The notes: generated by a model from the letters alone, not told the origin. A DNA stretch of 64,000 bases from Streptomyces sp. NBC_01142 (GCF_026341125.1 NZ_JAPEOR010000001.1:62001-126000); one strand, 5' to 3'. Counted from the first letter of the stretch, positions 49,762 to 58,524 are shown. Translations and numbers: made by a program.

Positions 49762-50310
49762 ATGGTCACTCACGTTCCCGCAGAGGCCCAGGGCGACGAG
49801 CGCGGCGCGCTTCTCTCGTTCGTCGAGGCGCAGCGCGGCGCCGTCCGCCGCTCGGTCCTCGGACTGACCGAGGAGCAGGCGGCGAGCCGGCCGAGCGCCA
49901 GTGAGCTCTCGCTCTCCGGACTGCTCAAGCATGTCGCGGAGACGGAGCTCAACTGGCTGCGGATGGCGCAGCAGCAGCCGAACGAGAAGGAGCGCAACGA
50001 GGAGACCTGGCCGGACAGCTTCCGTCTCGTCGGGGACGAGAGCATTCCCGGGATACTGGCCTTCTGGGAGAAGGTCGCCAAGGAGACCGAGGAGTTCATC
50101 GGCTCGGTGCCCAGTCTCGACGACACCTTCCCGCTGCCCGAGGCGCCCTGGTTCCCCAAGGACGGCGCGGTGTCGATGCGCTGGCTGCTGCTGCACCTGG
50201 TGGAGGAGATCGGCCGGCACGCGGGCCACGCGGACATCATCCGCGAGTCGCTGGACGGCAAGGGCGCCTTCGACCTGGTCGCCGAGGAGCAGGGCGGCAG
50301 CTGGGGCTAG
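49762..50310 (+). CDS. DinB-family protein
   Basis: A 182-residue protein; ATG 49762 is preferred over GTG 49729 because GGAAGG lies eight bases before it. The DinB metal site is shown by LLKHVAETELNWLRM (His) and LLLHLVEEIGRHAGHADIIR (two His). Such four-helix proteins bind zinc or nickel and often act as thiol-dependent transferases, here perhaps with mycothiol; the reaction is unknown. Confidence 0.85.
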   Translation: MVTHVPAEAQGDERGALLSFVEAQRGAVRRSVLGLTEEQAASRPSASELSLSGLLKHVAETELNWLRMAQQQPNEKERNEETWPDSFRLVGDESIPGILAFWEKVAKETEEFIGSVPSLDDTFPLPEAPWFPKDGAVSMRWLLLHLVEEIGRHAGHADIIRESLDGKGAFDLVAEEQGGSWG

Positions 50311-50320
50311 TGCTGCGAGA

Positions 50321-50905
50321 TCACCCTTCGCCCGCCTGCCGCCCCTCCGCCAGGTCCCGTACCGCCCGCTCCAGCCGCGTCTGCCGAGTCTCCGGCGTCG
50401 CGGCCTGGAGCAGCGGGAGCATCACGAGGTAGCGGGCGGTCCGGTCGAGCGCGTCGAACGCCGCACGCGCCGCCGGGTCCGCGGCGAGCGCCGCCGCAAG
50501 GTCGTCCGGGACAACAGCTGTCGCTTGCGAGGCGTACGCGCGGTCCCAGCGGCCGTCCTCCTGGGCCCGTTGGACCTCGGCGAGGCCGGGCTCTCGCATC
50601 CGGCCCGCCACTGCCAGCGCCGCGACCTTCTCGACATTCACCCGCGACCACATGCTTCTCGGTCGCCGTGGCCCGTACTTCTGCAGGTAATACCGGTCGT
50701 CCAAGCCCCGACGCTGCCCGGAGATCCAGCCCCAGCACAGCCCCACGTCGACCAGTTCGCCGTCTGTGACCGACGCGATCCCCGACGCCTTCTTCGCCAC
50801 TTTGACCCACACGCCCTCGCGACGGGTGTGATGCTCGGCCAGCCAGTCCTCAAAGGCCGCCGCATCCGGGAACGCGACGACTTCCACCCCGTTGAACTCC
50901 TCCAT
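50321..50905 (-). CDS. YdeI/OmpD-associated family protein
   Basis: A 194-residue protein starting MEEFNGVEVVAFPDAAAFED at ATG 50905. It has the family pattern WLAEHHTRREGVWVKVAKKA, VDVGLCWGWISGQRRGLDDR and a C-terminal region with QRAQEDGRWDRAY. Members are linked to bacteriocin or stress resistance in other bacteria; the role here is unknown. It is convergent with the DinB gene. Confidence 0.82.
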   Translation of the reverse strand: MEEFNGVEVVAFPDAAAFEDWLAEHHTRREGVWVKVAKKASGIASVTDGELVDVGLCWGWISGQRRGLDDRYYLQKYGPRRPRSMWSRVNVEKVAALAVAGRMREPGLAEVQRAQEDGRWDRAYASQATAVVPDDLAAALAADPAARAAFDALDRTARYLVMLPLLQAATPETRQTRLERAVRDLAEGRQAGEG

Positions 50906-50954
50906 GCGGGCCAGGCTAGCCCGGCCGAGCCCCGGTGAATTCCCGGTCACAGCA

Positions 50955-51683
50955 CTAGGCCATCAATTGGCCCGGGCTCTTGCCCTGGCCGCCCCGGCCC
51001 TCGCCCTCGCCCCGGCCCTCGCCCTCGTCGGTGACGTGGTCGGTGCTCTCGACTGCGGCGGCCCGTTCCCGCAGACGGGCCGCAGTCTCGTCGTCGTAGA
51101 GCCGGTCGGCTATGTCCGCCCGCAGCTCGAGGAGACGGACGAGCTGTGCGGGGGTGGGCCGCTCGTCCTCCAGGCCGAGCGCCCGGTCCAGGATCTTCGC
51201 GGCGCCCGCCAGGTCCTGCTTGGAGTCGGCGAACAGCGTCGCCATGTGCAGGGCGCGGGCGAAGGTCTCCTTGGGGGCCGGCCGGTGGTGCTGGTCCTCA
51301 CTGGTCTGTTTGCCAACGCGAATGCAGTTGCCGCCGGGGTCCGTCATCAGGAACTGGCGCACCCCGTAGCTCATGTCCTTGAGCGGCCCGATCCGCGGCA
51401 GACCGCGGGTCGGGATCTTTCCGTACGCTGCCTTCAGACCGGTCCGGAAGGACTCGTACAGCGAGTCGACGTCATCGGTGAGGACGTAGCAGGTGCTGAG
51501 CGATGCTGCGGGGTCGTACTGCTTCATGCCGAAGAACTGCAGCTCGATGCCGCCACGCTCCACGACGGCGTACGGATTGGGGCTCTTCTGCTGGAAGGTC
51601 ACCTCGAAGCCGAGCGCGGTGTAGAAGTCGAGCACCGGCTGGAGGGTCTGGCACGGCAGGATCGGAATCGTCTTCTCGGCCAT
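50955..51683 (-). CDS. VOC-superfamily protein with helical C-terminal extension
   Basis: A 242-residue protein starting MAEKTIPILPCQTLQPVLDF at ATG 51683. Residues 1-125 are a bleomycin-resistance/glyoxalase-type VOC fold (FYTALGFEVTFQQKSPNPYA, FLMTDPGGNCIRVGK). Residues 140-215 add a TPR-like helical part (AKILDRALGLEDERPTPAQL), and the tail is a Gly/Glu repeat. It is divergent from the PadR gene with a TCAA-NN-TTGA site in between, so PadR probably controls it. Confidence 0.8.
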   Translation of the reverse strand: MAEKTIPILPCQTLQPVLDFYTALGFEVTFQQKSPNPYAVVERGGIELQFFGMKQYDPAASLSTCYVLTDDVDSLYESFRTGLKAAYGKIPTRGLPRIGPLKDMSYGVRQFLMTDPGGNCIRVGKQTSEDQHHRPAPKETFARALHMATLFADSKQDLAGAAKILDRALGLEDERPTPAQLVRLLELRADIADRLYDDETAARLRERAAAVESTDHVTDEGEGRGEGEGRGGQGKSPGQLMA

Positions 51684-51697
51684 GCCAGCTACTCTAG

Positions 51698-51707
51698 TCA
51701 AAGTTGA
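51698..51707. promoter_or_regulatory. PadR operator candidate, site 1
   Basis: TAGTCAAAGTTGAATA contains TCAA-NN-TTGA (51698-51707), like the sites at 52423-52432 and 52465-52482. It lies between the divergent VOC and PadR genes. Confidence 0.55.
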
Positions 51708-51780
51708 ATAGAAGCGACAGTGGGCAGTGGTTGTGCGGCGCATTGTCAGAAGCCTGCGAACAGGAGAACGAGGTACGCGG

Positions 51781-52422
51781 ATGTCTGCGATCCGGTTGCT
51801 GGTCCTCGGAGCCGTACGCCAGCACGGGCGGGCGCACGGCTACCAGGTCCGCAATGACCTGGAGTACTGGGGCGCCCATGAGTGGTCGAACGCCAAGCCC
51901 GGGTCGATCTATCACGCACTGAAGCAGATGGCGAAGCAGGGACTGCTGCACGCACATGAGATCGCGCCCTCGACGGCCGGCGGGCCGCCGCGTACCGAGT
52001 ACGAGATCACCGAGAAGGGTGTCGAGGAGTACTTCGGGCTGCTGCGTGAGTCCCTGACCGTCCACGACCAGAAGATGGACATGCTCTCGGCCGGCATCGG
52101 CTTCATCGTCGACCTCAAGCGGGAGGAGGCCGTGGCGCTGCTGAAGGAGCGGGTGCGCGCCCTGGAGGAGTGGCGGACCTCGGTCACCGAGTACTACACG
52201 CCGGAGGAGGGGCCCGAGTCGCTGGGGCACATCGGCGAGATCATGAACCTGTGGGTGCACTCGGCGGACCGCGGGGCGGAGTGGACGCTCGGCCTGATCG
52301 AGCGGATCGAGCGCGGTGCGTACACCTTCTCGGGGGAGGGTGACGGCTTCGTCGGCGTCCTCGCGGACGGCGAAGAGAATCCGTACGCGACGGGTGTCCG
52401 GCATGAGGGCGATCGGCACTAA
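51781..52422 (+). CDS. PadR-family transcriptional regulator
   Basis: A 213-residue regulator starting MSAIRLLVLGAVRQHGRAHG at ATG 51781. The PadR winged helix is YQVRNDLEYWGAHEWSNAKP with GSIYHALKQMAKQGLLHAHE. The C-terminal Vir_act_alpha_C region has EEWRTSVTEYYTPEEGPESL. PadR proteins repress drug-efflux or stress genes. It is followed by a collapsed drrAB-type transporter with two TCAAGTTTGA sites in the gap, its probable target. Confidence 0.9.
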   Translation: MSAIRLLVLGAVRQHGRAHGYQVRNDLEYWGAHEWSNAKPGSIYHALKQMAKQGLLHAHEIAPSTAGGPPRTEYEITEKGVEEYFGLLRESLTVHDQKMDMLSAGIGFIVDLKREEAVALLKERVRALEEWRTSVTEYYTPEEGPESLGHIGEIMNLWVHSADRGAEWTLGLIERIERGAYTFSGEGDGFVGVLADGEENPYATGVRHEGDRH

Positions 52423-52482
52423 TCAAGTTTGACCAATCGCGGATCCCGAGTTGCCTTCGGGCTCGTAGTCAAGTTTGACTAC
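52423..52482. promoter_or_regulatory. PadR operator candidates, sites 2 and 3
   Basis: TCAAGTTTGA occurs at 52423-52432, and GTAGTCAAGTTTGACTAC at 52465-52482, the latter with perfect 8-base arms around GT. Both sit between padR and the transporter remnant. Confidence 0.65.
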
Positions 52483-52509
52483 CTGTCTTGAGGGTGCTGG
52501 AGGAGACGT

Positions 52510-52918
52510 ATGACGGACGCGATCGTCATCGAGGGCGTGCGGAAGCGGTACGGGGAGGAGCGGGCGCTGGACGGGCTGGACCTGGTGGTGGCGCGCGGCA
52601 CGGTGTACGGGGTGCTCGGGCCCAACGGTGCGGGCGAGACAACCGCCGTACGCGTCATGGCGACGCTGCTGCGGCACGACGAGGGCGTGGTGCGCGTCGC
52701 CGGTCACGACGTACGGACCGAGGCCGGCGAGGTACGGCGCCGGATCGGGCTGCTCGGCCGGCACGCGGCGGTCGACGAGAGGCTCGGCGGCCGGCAGGAC
52801 ATGGATGTTCGGGCGGCTGTACCACCTGGGCGCGCGGCGGGCGGGTGCGCGGGCGGGCGAACTGATCGCGGTGTTCTTCCCGCTGGCGGTGGGGCGGTTC
52901 CGGCGGCTCGATCACTGA
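52510..52918 (+). pseudogene. Collapsed drrAB-type ABC transporter
   Basis: The first part is a DrrA-like ATPase: MTDAIVIEGVRKRYGEERAL, then Walker A as GPNGAGETTAV with Glu in place of the essential Lys, and RRRIGLLGRHAAVDERLGGR. At about 52800 the frame shifts and continues MFGRLYHLGARRAGARAGEL, then joins directly to FFPLAVGRFRRLDH, the C-terminal end of a DrrB permease. About 200 codons of the ATPase and nearly all of the permease are missing. It cannot function as a transporter. Confidence 0.75.
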
Positions 52919-53009
52919 GCCGCCGGAAGTGGTGGGCCGCTGAGCGGAACCTTCGCGGGGTTGGCGGTGTAACAGGGGCAGAGCTGTTCATCGCGGACCC
53001 CGGGGGGAG

Positions 53010-53099
53010 TTCATGCAGTCGTTCACGCCGCGCTTCATGCAGTCGTTCACGCCGCGCTTCATGCAGTCGTTCACGCCGCGCTTCATGCAATTGCTTGCG
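53010..53099 (+). repeat. 24-bp tandem repeat
   Basis: Three exact 24-base units (53010-53033, 53034-53057, 53058-53081) start TTCATGCAGTCGTTCACGCC, followed by a partial unit. In one frame they would encode repeats of MQSFTPRF, preceded by GGGGGGAG, but the frame then runs antisense through gad. It lies in the 226-base gap between the transporter remnant and gad. Confidence 0.8.
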
Positions 53100-53144
53100 C
53101 GGTGGTTCGTTCAGGGGGCGGCGGGGATCGTCGGCGGGCTGAGG

Positions 53145-54575
53145 TCAGTGGTGGAAGGCCGTCGCCGCCGCCGTGTCCGAGCTCAAGGGGTGCGGCTGAC
53201 GGCGCAGTTCCGGCAGCAGCCGTTGGAGGTCCTCCAGCAGCAGCTCGGCCAGATCGGCGGAGAAGCCGTTGCGGCAGACCACGCGGAGTACGGAGAGATC
53301 CTCGCGGTTCGCCGGGAAGGTGTACGCCGGCACGAGCCAGCCGTGCTCGCGCAGCCGCCGCGAGACGTCGAAGACATCGAAGCTCTTCACGTCGGGCGCG
53401 GTGGTGAGGGCGAACACGGGCAACTGATCGCCCCGCGTGAGGAGTTGGAAGTCACCCAGCGCCTCGATCCGTTCCGCGAGCGCGAGGGCCACGTCCCGGG
53501 TCGTCTGCTGGACAGCCCGGAAGCCCGCCCTGCCCAGCCGCAGGAACGTGTAGTACTGGGCGACGACCTGCGCGCCGGGCCGGGAGAAGTTGAGGGCGAA
53601 GGTGGGCATATCGCCGCCCAGATAGTTGACCTTGAAGACCAGCTCCTCGGGCAGCTCGGCGGGCGAGCGCCACAGGGCCCAGCCGACCCCGGGATACACC
53701 AGGCCGTATTTGTGGCCGGAGGTGTTGATCGAGCTGACTCGGGGCAGCCGGAAGTCCCAGACCAGATCCTCGTCGACGAACGGCGCGAACATCGCGCCGG
53801 AGGCCCCGTCGACATGGACGGGGATGTCGAGGCCCGTGCGCTCCTGGAGGGAGTCCAGCGCCGCGCAGACCTCGGCGACCGGCTCGTACGACCCGTCGAA
53901 GGTCGAGCCGAGCACGGCCACCACCCCGATGGTGTTCTCGTCGCAGAGATCGGCCGCGGCCTGCGGGTCGAGATGGAAGCGGTTGCCCTCCATCGGCACC
54001 AGCCGCGGCTCGACCTCCCAGAACGTGCAGAACTTGTCCCAGCAGACCTGGACGTTGACGCCCATCACGAGATTGGGCCGGGCGTTGGCGGGATAGCGGC
54101 CGGTGTTGCGCTTCGCCCAGCGGTGCTTCAGCGCCATCCCGGCGAGCATGCAGGCCTCGCTGGAGCCGGTGGTCGAGCAGCCGACCGTGGCGGCGGGGTC
54201 GGGGGCGTTCCAGAGGTTGGCGAGCATCGCCACGCACCGCCGCTCCAGCTCGGCCGTGCGGGGGTACTCATCCTTGTCGATCATGTTCTTGTCCCGGCAC
54301 TCCGCCATCAGGGTCCTGGCCTGAGGCTCCATCCAGGTGGTGACGAAGGTGGCGAGGTTGAGCCGGGAGTTCCCGTCGAGCATCAGCTCGTCGTGGACCA
54401 GTTGGTACGCCGTGGAGGGTGGCAGCGGGCCGTCGGGCAGCTGGTGCTTGGGCGGGGCCTGGGTCATTCCGCTGACCGGGTCGGCCTCCCCGTAGAAGGG
54501 ATTGAGGGAGAGTCTGCGCGCTTCCCGCTCTTCCTCCTGGTCGGAGGAGTCTGTTGCGCCCTGGTGGAGTGGCAT
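53145..54575 (-). CDS. gadB: Glutamate decarboxylase
   Basis: A 476-residue PLP enzyme; ATG 54575 (MPLHQGATDSSDQEEEREAR) is preferred, with a longer start at 54644 possible. The PLP-binding Lys is in SSINTSGHKYGLVYPGVGWA. Other family marks are LNLATFVTTWMEPQA, GCSTTGSSEACMLAGMALKH and IPVHVDGASGAMFAPFV. It converts glutamate to GABA, consuming a proton. The adjacent divergent gene is a TipA-like regulator. Confidence 0.95.
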   Translation of the reverse strand: MPLHQGATDSSDQEEEREARRLSLNPFYGEADPVSGMTQAPPKHQLPDGPLPPSTAYQLVHDELMLDGNSRLNLATFVTTWMEPQARTLMAECRDKNMIDKDEYPRTAELERRCVAMLANLWNAPDPAATVGCSTTGSSEACMLAGMALKHRWAKRNTGRYPANARPNLVMGVNVQVCWDKFCTFWEVEPRLVPMEGNRFHLDPQAAADLCDENTIGVVAVLGSTFDGSYEPVAEVCAALDSLQERTGLDIPVHVDGASGAMFAPFVDEDLVWDFRLPRVSSINTSGHKYGLVYPGVGWALWRSPAELPEELVFKVNYLGGDMPTFALNFSRPGAQVVAQYYTFLRLGRAGFRAVQQTTRDVALALAERIEALGDFQLLTRGDQLPVFALTTAPDVKSFDVFDVSRRLREHGWLVPAYTFPANREDLSVLRVVCRNGFSADLAELLLEDLQRLLPELRRQPHPLSSDTAAATAFHH

Positions 54576-54667
54576 TGCTCGCTCTGCCGCCCTTCTCAGC
54601 TCTCGGAGGCCTCGGAGGCACTTCAACCGTGACCATATGGACAAAGTGGACCATCGGCTCGTCGGGC

Positions 54668-54698
54668 TTGCACCTCACGTGGCGTAAGGACTCAGGCT
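54668..54698 (+). promoter_or_regulatory. tipA-like promoter and operator
   Basis: TTGCAC (54668-54673) as -35, then a 19-base MerR-type spacer to CAGGCT (54693-54698). The spacer holds CCTCACG/CGTAAGG (54673-54689), an inverted repeat with one mismatch. This closely resembles what I remember of the tipA promoter, placing the TipA-like gene under its own control. Confidence 0.65.
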
Positions 54699-54733
54699 GA
54701 GGTGCGTACCGAGAAACGAAGGAGCGGAAGGCG

Positions 54734-55501
54734 ATGAGCTACTCCGTGGGACAGGTCGCCGGGTTCGCCCGGGTGACGGTGCGCACGCTGCATCACTACG
54801 ACGAGATCGGACTGCTCTCCCCGGGCGGACGCAGCCATGCGGGCCATCGGCGTTACGACGACGCCGACCTCGACCGGCTGCAGCAGATTCTGTTCTACCG
54901 GGAGCTCGGCTTCCCGCTCGACGAGGTCGCGGCCCTGCTCGACGACCAGGCCACCGGAAGAGCTGACCCGCAGGAGCATCTGCGCCGGCAGCACGGGCTG
55001 CTGACCGCCCGGATCACCAAGCTGCAGGAGATGGCCGCCGCCGTCGAACAAGCCATGGAGGCGAAGAAGATGGGCATCAACCTCACGCCCGAGGAGAGGT
55101 TCGAGGTCTTCGGGGACAGGGACCCGGAGCAGTACGCGGAGGAGGCCGAGCAGCGCTGGGGCGGCACCGACGCCTACGCCGAGTCGCAGCGCAGGACGGC
55201 GTCGTACACCAAGGAGGACTGGCTCCGGATCAAGCAGGAGCAGGAGGAGTGGGGCGCCCGCTTCGTGGCCCTCATGGACTCCGGCGCGCCGGCTGCGGGC
55301 GAGGCGGCGATGGACCTCGCGGAGGAGGCGCGGCAGCAGATCTGCCGCCTCTACTACGACTGCACCTACGAGATCCACACCTGTCTCGCGGAGATGTACG
55401 TCGCGGACGACCGTTTCCGGCAGTTCTACGAGGACATCAAGCCCGGCATGGCCGAGTATCTGCACGCCGCGATCCTCGCCAACGCGGTGCGCAACAGCTG
55501 A
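54734..55501 (+). CDS. TipA-like MerR regulator with TipAS domain
   Basis: A 255-residue protein starting MSYSVGQVAGFARVTVRTLH. The MerR helix-turn-helix and wing end in GHRRYDDADLDRLQQ. A coiled dimer helix (TARITKLQEMAAAVEQAMEA) leads to the TipAS antibiotic-binding domain (RFEVFGDRDPEQYAEEAEQR through QFYEDIKPGMAEYLHAAILA). TipAS covalently traps thiopeptides through a Cys; candidates here are in RQQICRLYYDCTYEIHTCLA. It should activate its own promoter on binding drug. Confidence 0.93.
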   Translation: MSYSVGQVAGFARVTVRTLHHYDEIGLLSPGGRSHAGHRRYDDADLDRLQQILFYRELGFPLDEVAALLDDQATGRADPQEHLRRQHGLLTARITKLQEMAAAVEQAMEAKKMGINLTPEERFEVFGDRDPEQYAEEAEQRWGGTDAYAESQRRTASYTKEDWLRIKQEQEEWGARFVALMDSGAPAAGEAAMDLAEEARQQICRLYYDCTYEIHTCLAEMYVADDRFRQFYEDIKPGMAEYLHAAILANAVRNS

Positions 55502-55528
55502 GCGTCCTGGCCCGGGCTCGGTCTCACC

Positions 55529-55894
55529 TCAGGTCCGGGTCAGGATCACCGCCGTGCCGTAGGCACAGACCTCTGTCCCCACGTCTGCCGCCTCCGACAC
55601 ATCGAAGCGGAACATCAGCACCGCGTTCGCGCCGCGCGCCCTCGCCTGCTCGACCAGCCGCGCCATCGCCTGGTTGCGGGTCTCCACCAGGGTCTTCGTC
55701 AGGCCCTTCAGCTCGCCGCCGATCATCGATTTGAGACCCGCGCCGATCTGGCTGCCCAGGTGCCGTGAGCGCACGGTGAGGCCGAAGACCTCACCGATCA
55801 CCTGCTCCACCCGAAATCCGGGAACATCGTTCGTGGTGACGACCAGCACATCGGAGCTTGTGCCCTGTCCGCCGCCGTAATCCTCGATGCCCAT
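55529..55894 (-). CDS. YbjQ family protein
   Basis: A 121-residue protein starting MGIEDYGGGQGTSSDVLVVT at ATG 55894. The YbjQ (UPF0145) pattern is VPGFRVEQVIGEVFGLTVRS and ARARGANAVLMFRFDVSEAA. These proteins form pentameric rings and were called heavy-metal-binding; the role is unknown. Confidence 0.88.
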   Translation of the reverse strand: MGIEDYGGGQGTSSDVLVVTTNDVPGFRVEQVIGEVFGLTVRSRHLGSQIGAGLKSMIGGELKGLTKTLVETRNQAMARLVEQARARGANAVLMFRFDVSEAADVGTEVCAYGTAVILTRT

Positions 55895-56075
55895 GTGCGT
55901 CCACCTTCCTGTTGCTGTCCCGAGGCTTCTGACCCACAGCTTTGTCCCAGTCCGAGCACAGTGCATCCTGGGCAGGCCGGTGGAACGTGGCGTCGCCCCG
56001 ATGCGTTGATAGCTTTGGGCGGCCGACCACGCCGATCGACGATCGACCGACTATCGACTCTGGAGCCCGGACCTC

Positions 56076-56768
56076 GTGACTACCCTTGCGCTCGGACCGA
56101 GCTGGCTGGACCCGGACTATCTGATTGCGACCTTCGGGCTGATCGGTGTCCTGGTCATTGTCTTCGCCGAATCCGGCCTGCTCATCGGCTTCTTCCTGCC
56201 GGGCGACTCGCTGCTGTTCACCACCGGTCTGCTGGTGACGACGGGGAAGCTGGACGACCTCCCGCTGTGGGCGGTGTGCACGCTGATCGTGCTCGCCGCG
56301 GTCGTCGGTGACCAGGTCGGCTATCTCTTCGGCCGCAAGGTCGGCCCGTCCCTCTTCAAGCGCCCCGACTCCAAACTCTTCAAGCAGGAGAACGTCGAGA
56401 AGGCGCACGAATTCTTCGAGAAGTACGGCCCCAAGTCGCTGGTCCTTGCCCGCTTCGTGCCGATCATCCGTACGTTCACGCCGATCATCGCCGGTGTGAG
56501 CCGGATGAACTACCGCTCGTTCATCACCTTCAACATCATCGGCGGCACGCTCTGGGGTGCGGGCGTCACGCTGCTCGGTGCCGCCCTCGGCAAGGTCGAG
56601 TTCGTCCACAAGCACATCGAAGCGATCCTGATCCTGATCGTGCTGCTCTCGGTGCTCCCGATCGCGATCGAGTTCCTGCGGGCCCGCTCCAAGAACAAGA
56701 AGGAGGCGGCGGCCGGACCGGTCGTCGACGGCCCGACGGCCGCGCGCGGCCGCCACGCCAAGCGCTGA
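56076..56768 (+). CDS. DedA-family membrane protein
   Basis: A 230-residue membrane protein starting at GTG 56076. The DedA marks are ESGLLIGFFLPGDSLLFTTG, DQVGYLFGRKVGPSLFKR and RFVPIIRTFTPIIAGVSRMN with the conserved Arg. Members act as lipid flippases, including for undecaprenyl phosphate. A hairpin terminator follows at about 56776-56808. Confidence 0.93.
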   Translation: MTTLALGPSWLDPDYLIATFGLIGVLVIVFAESGLLIGFFLPGDSLLFTTGLLVTTGKLDDLPLWAVCTLIVLAAVVGDQVGYLFGRKVGPSLFKRPDSKLFKQENVEKAHEFFEKYGPKSLVLARFVPIIRTFTPIIAGVSRMNYRSFITFNIIGGTLWGAGVTLLGAALGKVEFVHKHIEAILILIVLLSVLPIAIEFLRARSKNKKEAAAGPVVDGPTAARGRHAKR

Positions 56769-56775
56769 GAACGGC

Positions 56776-56808
56776 TACGGGCCCGGGGGCAGAAACCCCG
56801 GGCCCGTA
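56776..56808. terminator. Terminator between dedA and thrE-type genes
   Basis: TACGGGCCCGGGG and CCCCGGGCCCGTA pair around GCAGAAA. It can serve both convergent genes. Confidence 0.75.
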
Positions 56809-56865
56809 CGCGTACTCGCACGCCGTGTGCCGGCCCCCGCCCCCGCCCCCGGAGGCCGTACGCCG

Positions 56866-58524
56866 CTAGAAGCCGCGGGTCCGCTTGGCCGCGCGGCGTT
56901 CGGACGGGCCCTCGGCGCCCGGCACCCTGAGGAACAGCCGGGAGATCTCGCCTCCCAGGTTCACCCCGATCGCGATGGCCAGCGCCAGGGCGGCCGCCTT
57001 GGACAGCGAGGCGAGGCCCGCGTTCAGATCGTTCCTGGCGATCTCGAGCAGTCCGAAGTACGTCGCGCTACCGGGCAGCAGCGGGCCGATCGCGGCGGTG
57101 ACGTACGGCAGCGCGGACGCGAACCGGTAGCGCGAGAGCATCTGCCCGAACAGGCCCACCAGACCGGCGGCGGCAGCCGTCGCGGCGACGGGCGAGACCT
57201 CCGCGGTGTCCGCGAGAGCCCCGTACACCACCCAGGCCACCCCGCCGTTGAGCGATGCCAGCAGCACCGTGTTGCGCTCCTGCTGGAGCAGTACGGCGAA
57301 ACACAGCGACAGCCCCATCGCCGCCAGCGTCTGGATCCACGGCCGCTCCACGCTGTGGATGGCCGTCTCCGGGTTGAGGCCCGCATCCAGCGCGACGCCC
57401 AGATACAGCACCATCAGCACGCCGACGACGATGCCCACGACGAGATAGCCGACCTCCAGCAGGCGGGCGGCCGCGGTGATGTAGAAGCCGGTCAGACCGT
57501 CCTGCACGCCGGCGACCAGGGCTCGCCCCGGGATCAGCGCGAACAGTCCACCAGTGATCACCGCGGAGGCGCGTACGTCCAGGGGCGTCGCCGTCAGGGC
57601 CACCCCCATCGCGGCAGACGGCATGGCGGCGGCGACGAACTGATAGAACTCCGGCAGCCCGCGCCCCGCGCACAGCCAGGCCAGCCGGTCGCCGAGCATC
57701 GCGCTGATCGCCGCCGCGAGGAACACCAGCAGATCGCCACCGACCAGCACGGACGCCGAACCGGCCAGCAACCCGCTCGCCGCGGTGAGCACCCAGCCCG
57801 GGTAGGGGTGCCGGTTACGGCGGATCTCCGCCAGCCGCCGGTAGGCCTCCTCCAGCGAGACGTCGGAATCCTCCGCCTCCGTGCTGATGTCGTGGACCAG
57901 CCGGTAGACCGCGGCCAGGCGGGTGTAGTCGGTGCCCCGGCGCCGTACGGTCCGGTTCGCCGTCACCGGGTCGTCGACGAGCGACGGCTGATAAGTGATC
58001 GACAGCAGGGTGAACGTGACGGTCGGCTCGCAGCGGTCGAGGCCGTACGAACGCGAGATGGCGAACATCGCCGCCTCGACGTCCTCGGCGCCCTCGCCGC
58101 CCGCGAGCAGCAGCTCGCCGATACGCAGCGTCAGGTCCAGCACGCGGGGCACGGCGGGACCGGCCTCTTCCTGCCGCTGCACCGTCTCCGGCAGCGGCCG
58201 CTCACCGACCGGCATCCGCAGCATCGCCCGCATCCGGTCCTGCCAGGGCGCGTCCCTGGTGAGCCGGACCACGGGGATGCCGTGGGCGGGGGTGAAGGCG
58301 GGCGGCGAGGTCTTGGCGGTGTAGGTGCGGGGCGGGGCGAACGCGGACCCCTCCGGCTCGGCCGGCGCTTCGGTCGCCATCCCCGCCGGAACCGCGAACT
58401 CCGAGGACGGGTGATCCTCCTCGGACACATCCGGCTGTCCCACACCGGACGGTGAGGTGAAGGCGCTGCGCGCCTCGTCGGACTGAGGCTTCCGGTCCTC
58501 CGGACCCTCCGGCTCCGCCACCAC
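56866..58524 (-). CDS. Threonine/serine exporter (ThrE family)
   Basis: A 552-residue membrane protein starting MVAEPEGPEDRKPQSDEARS. About 110 acidic residues precede the conserved domain LRIGELLLAGGEGAEDVEAA, with the cytoplasmic hydrolase-like DUF1212 part, then about ten membrane segments to residue 530. It should export threonine and serine, protecting against amino-acid overload. Confidence 0.9.
   Translation of the reverse strand: MVAEPEGPEDRKPQSDEARSAFTSPSGVGQPDVSEEDHPSSEFAVPAGMATEAPAEPEGSAFAPPRTYTAKTSPPAFTPAHGIPVVRLTRDAPWQDRMRAMLRMPVGERPLPETVQRQEEAGPAVPRVLDLTLRIGELLLAGGEGAEDVEAAMFAISRSYGLDRCEPTVTFTLLSITYQPSLVDDPVTANRTVRRRGTDYTRLAAVYRLVHDISTEAEDSDVSLEEAYRRLAEIRRNRHPYPGWVLTAASGLLAGSASVLVGGDLLVFLAAAISAMLGDRLAWLCAGRGLPEFYQFVAAAMPSAAMGVALTATPLDVRASAVITGGLFALIPGRALVAGVQDGLTGFYITAAARLLEVGYLVVGIVVGVLMVLYLGVALDAGLNPETAIHSVERPWIQTLAAMGLSLCFAVLLQQERNTVLLASLNGGVAWVVYGALADTAEVSPVAATAAAAGLVGLFGQMLSRYRFASALPYVTAAIGPLLPGSATYFGLLEIARNDLNAGLASLSKAAALALAIAIGVNLGGEISRLFLRVPGAEGPSERRAAKRTRGF

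Noticed and set aside
53010..53099. A CRISPR array
   Set aside because: The units are contiguous without unique spacers, and no cas genes are present in the window.
53013..54632. A 539-residue plus-strand frame starting with the MQSFTPRF repeats
   Set aside because: Beyond the repeats it is antisense to glutamate decarboxylase.
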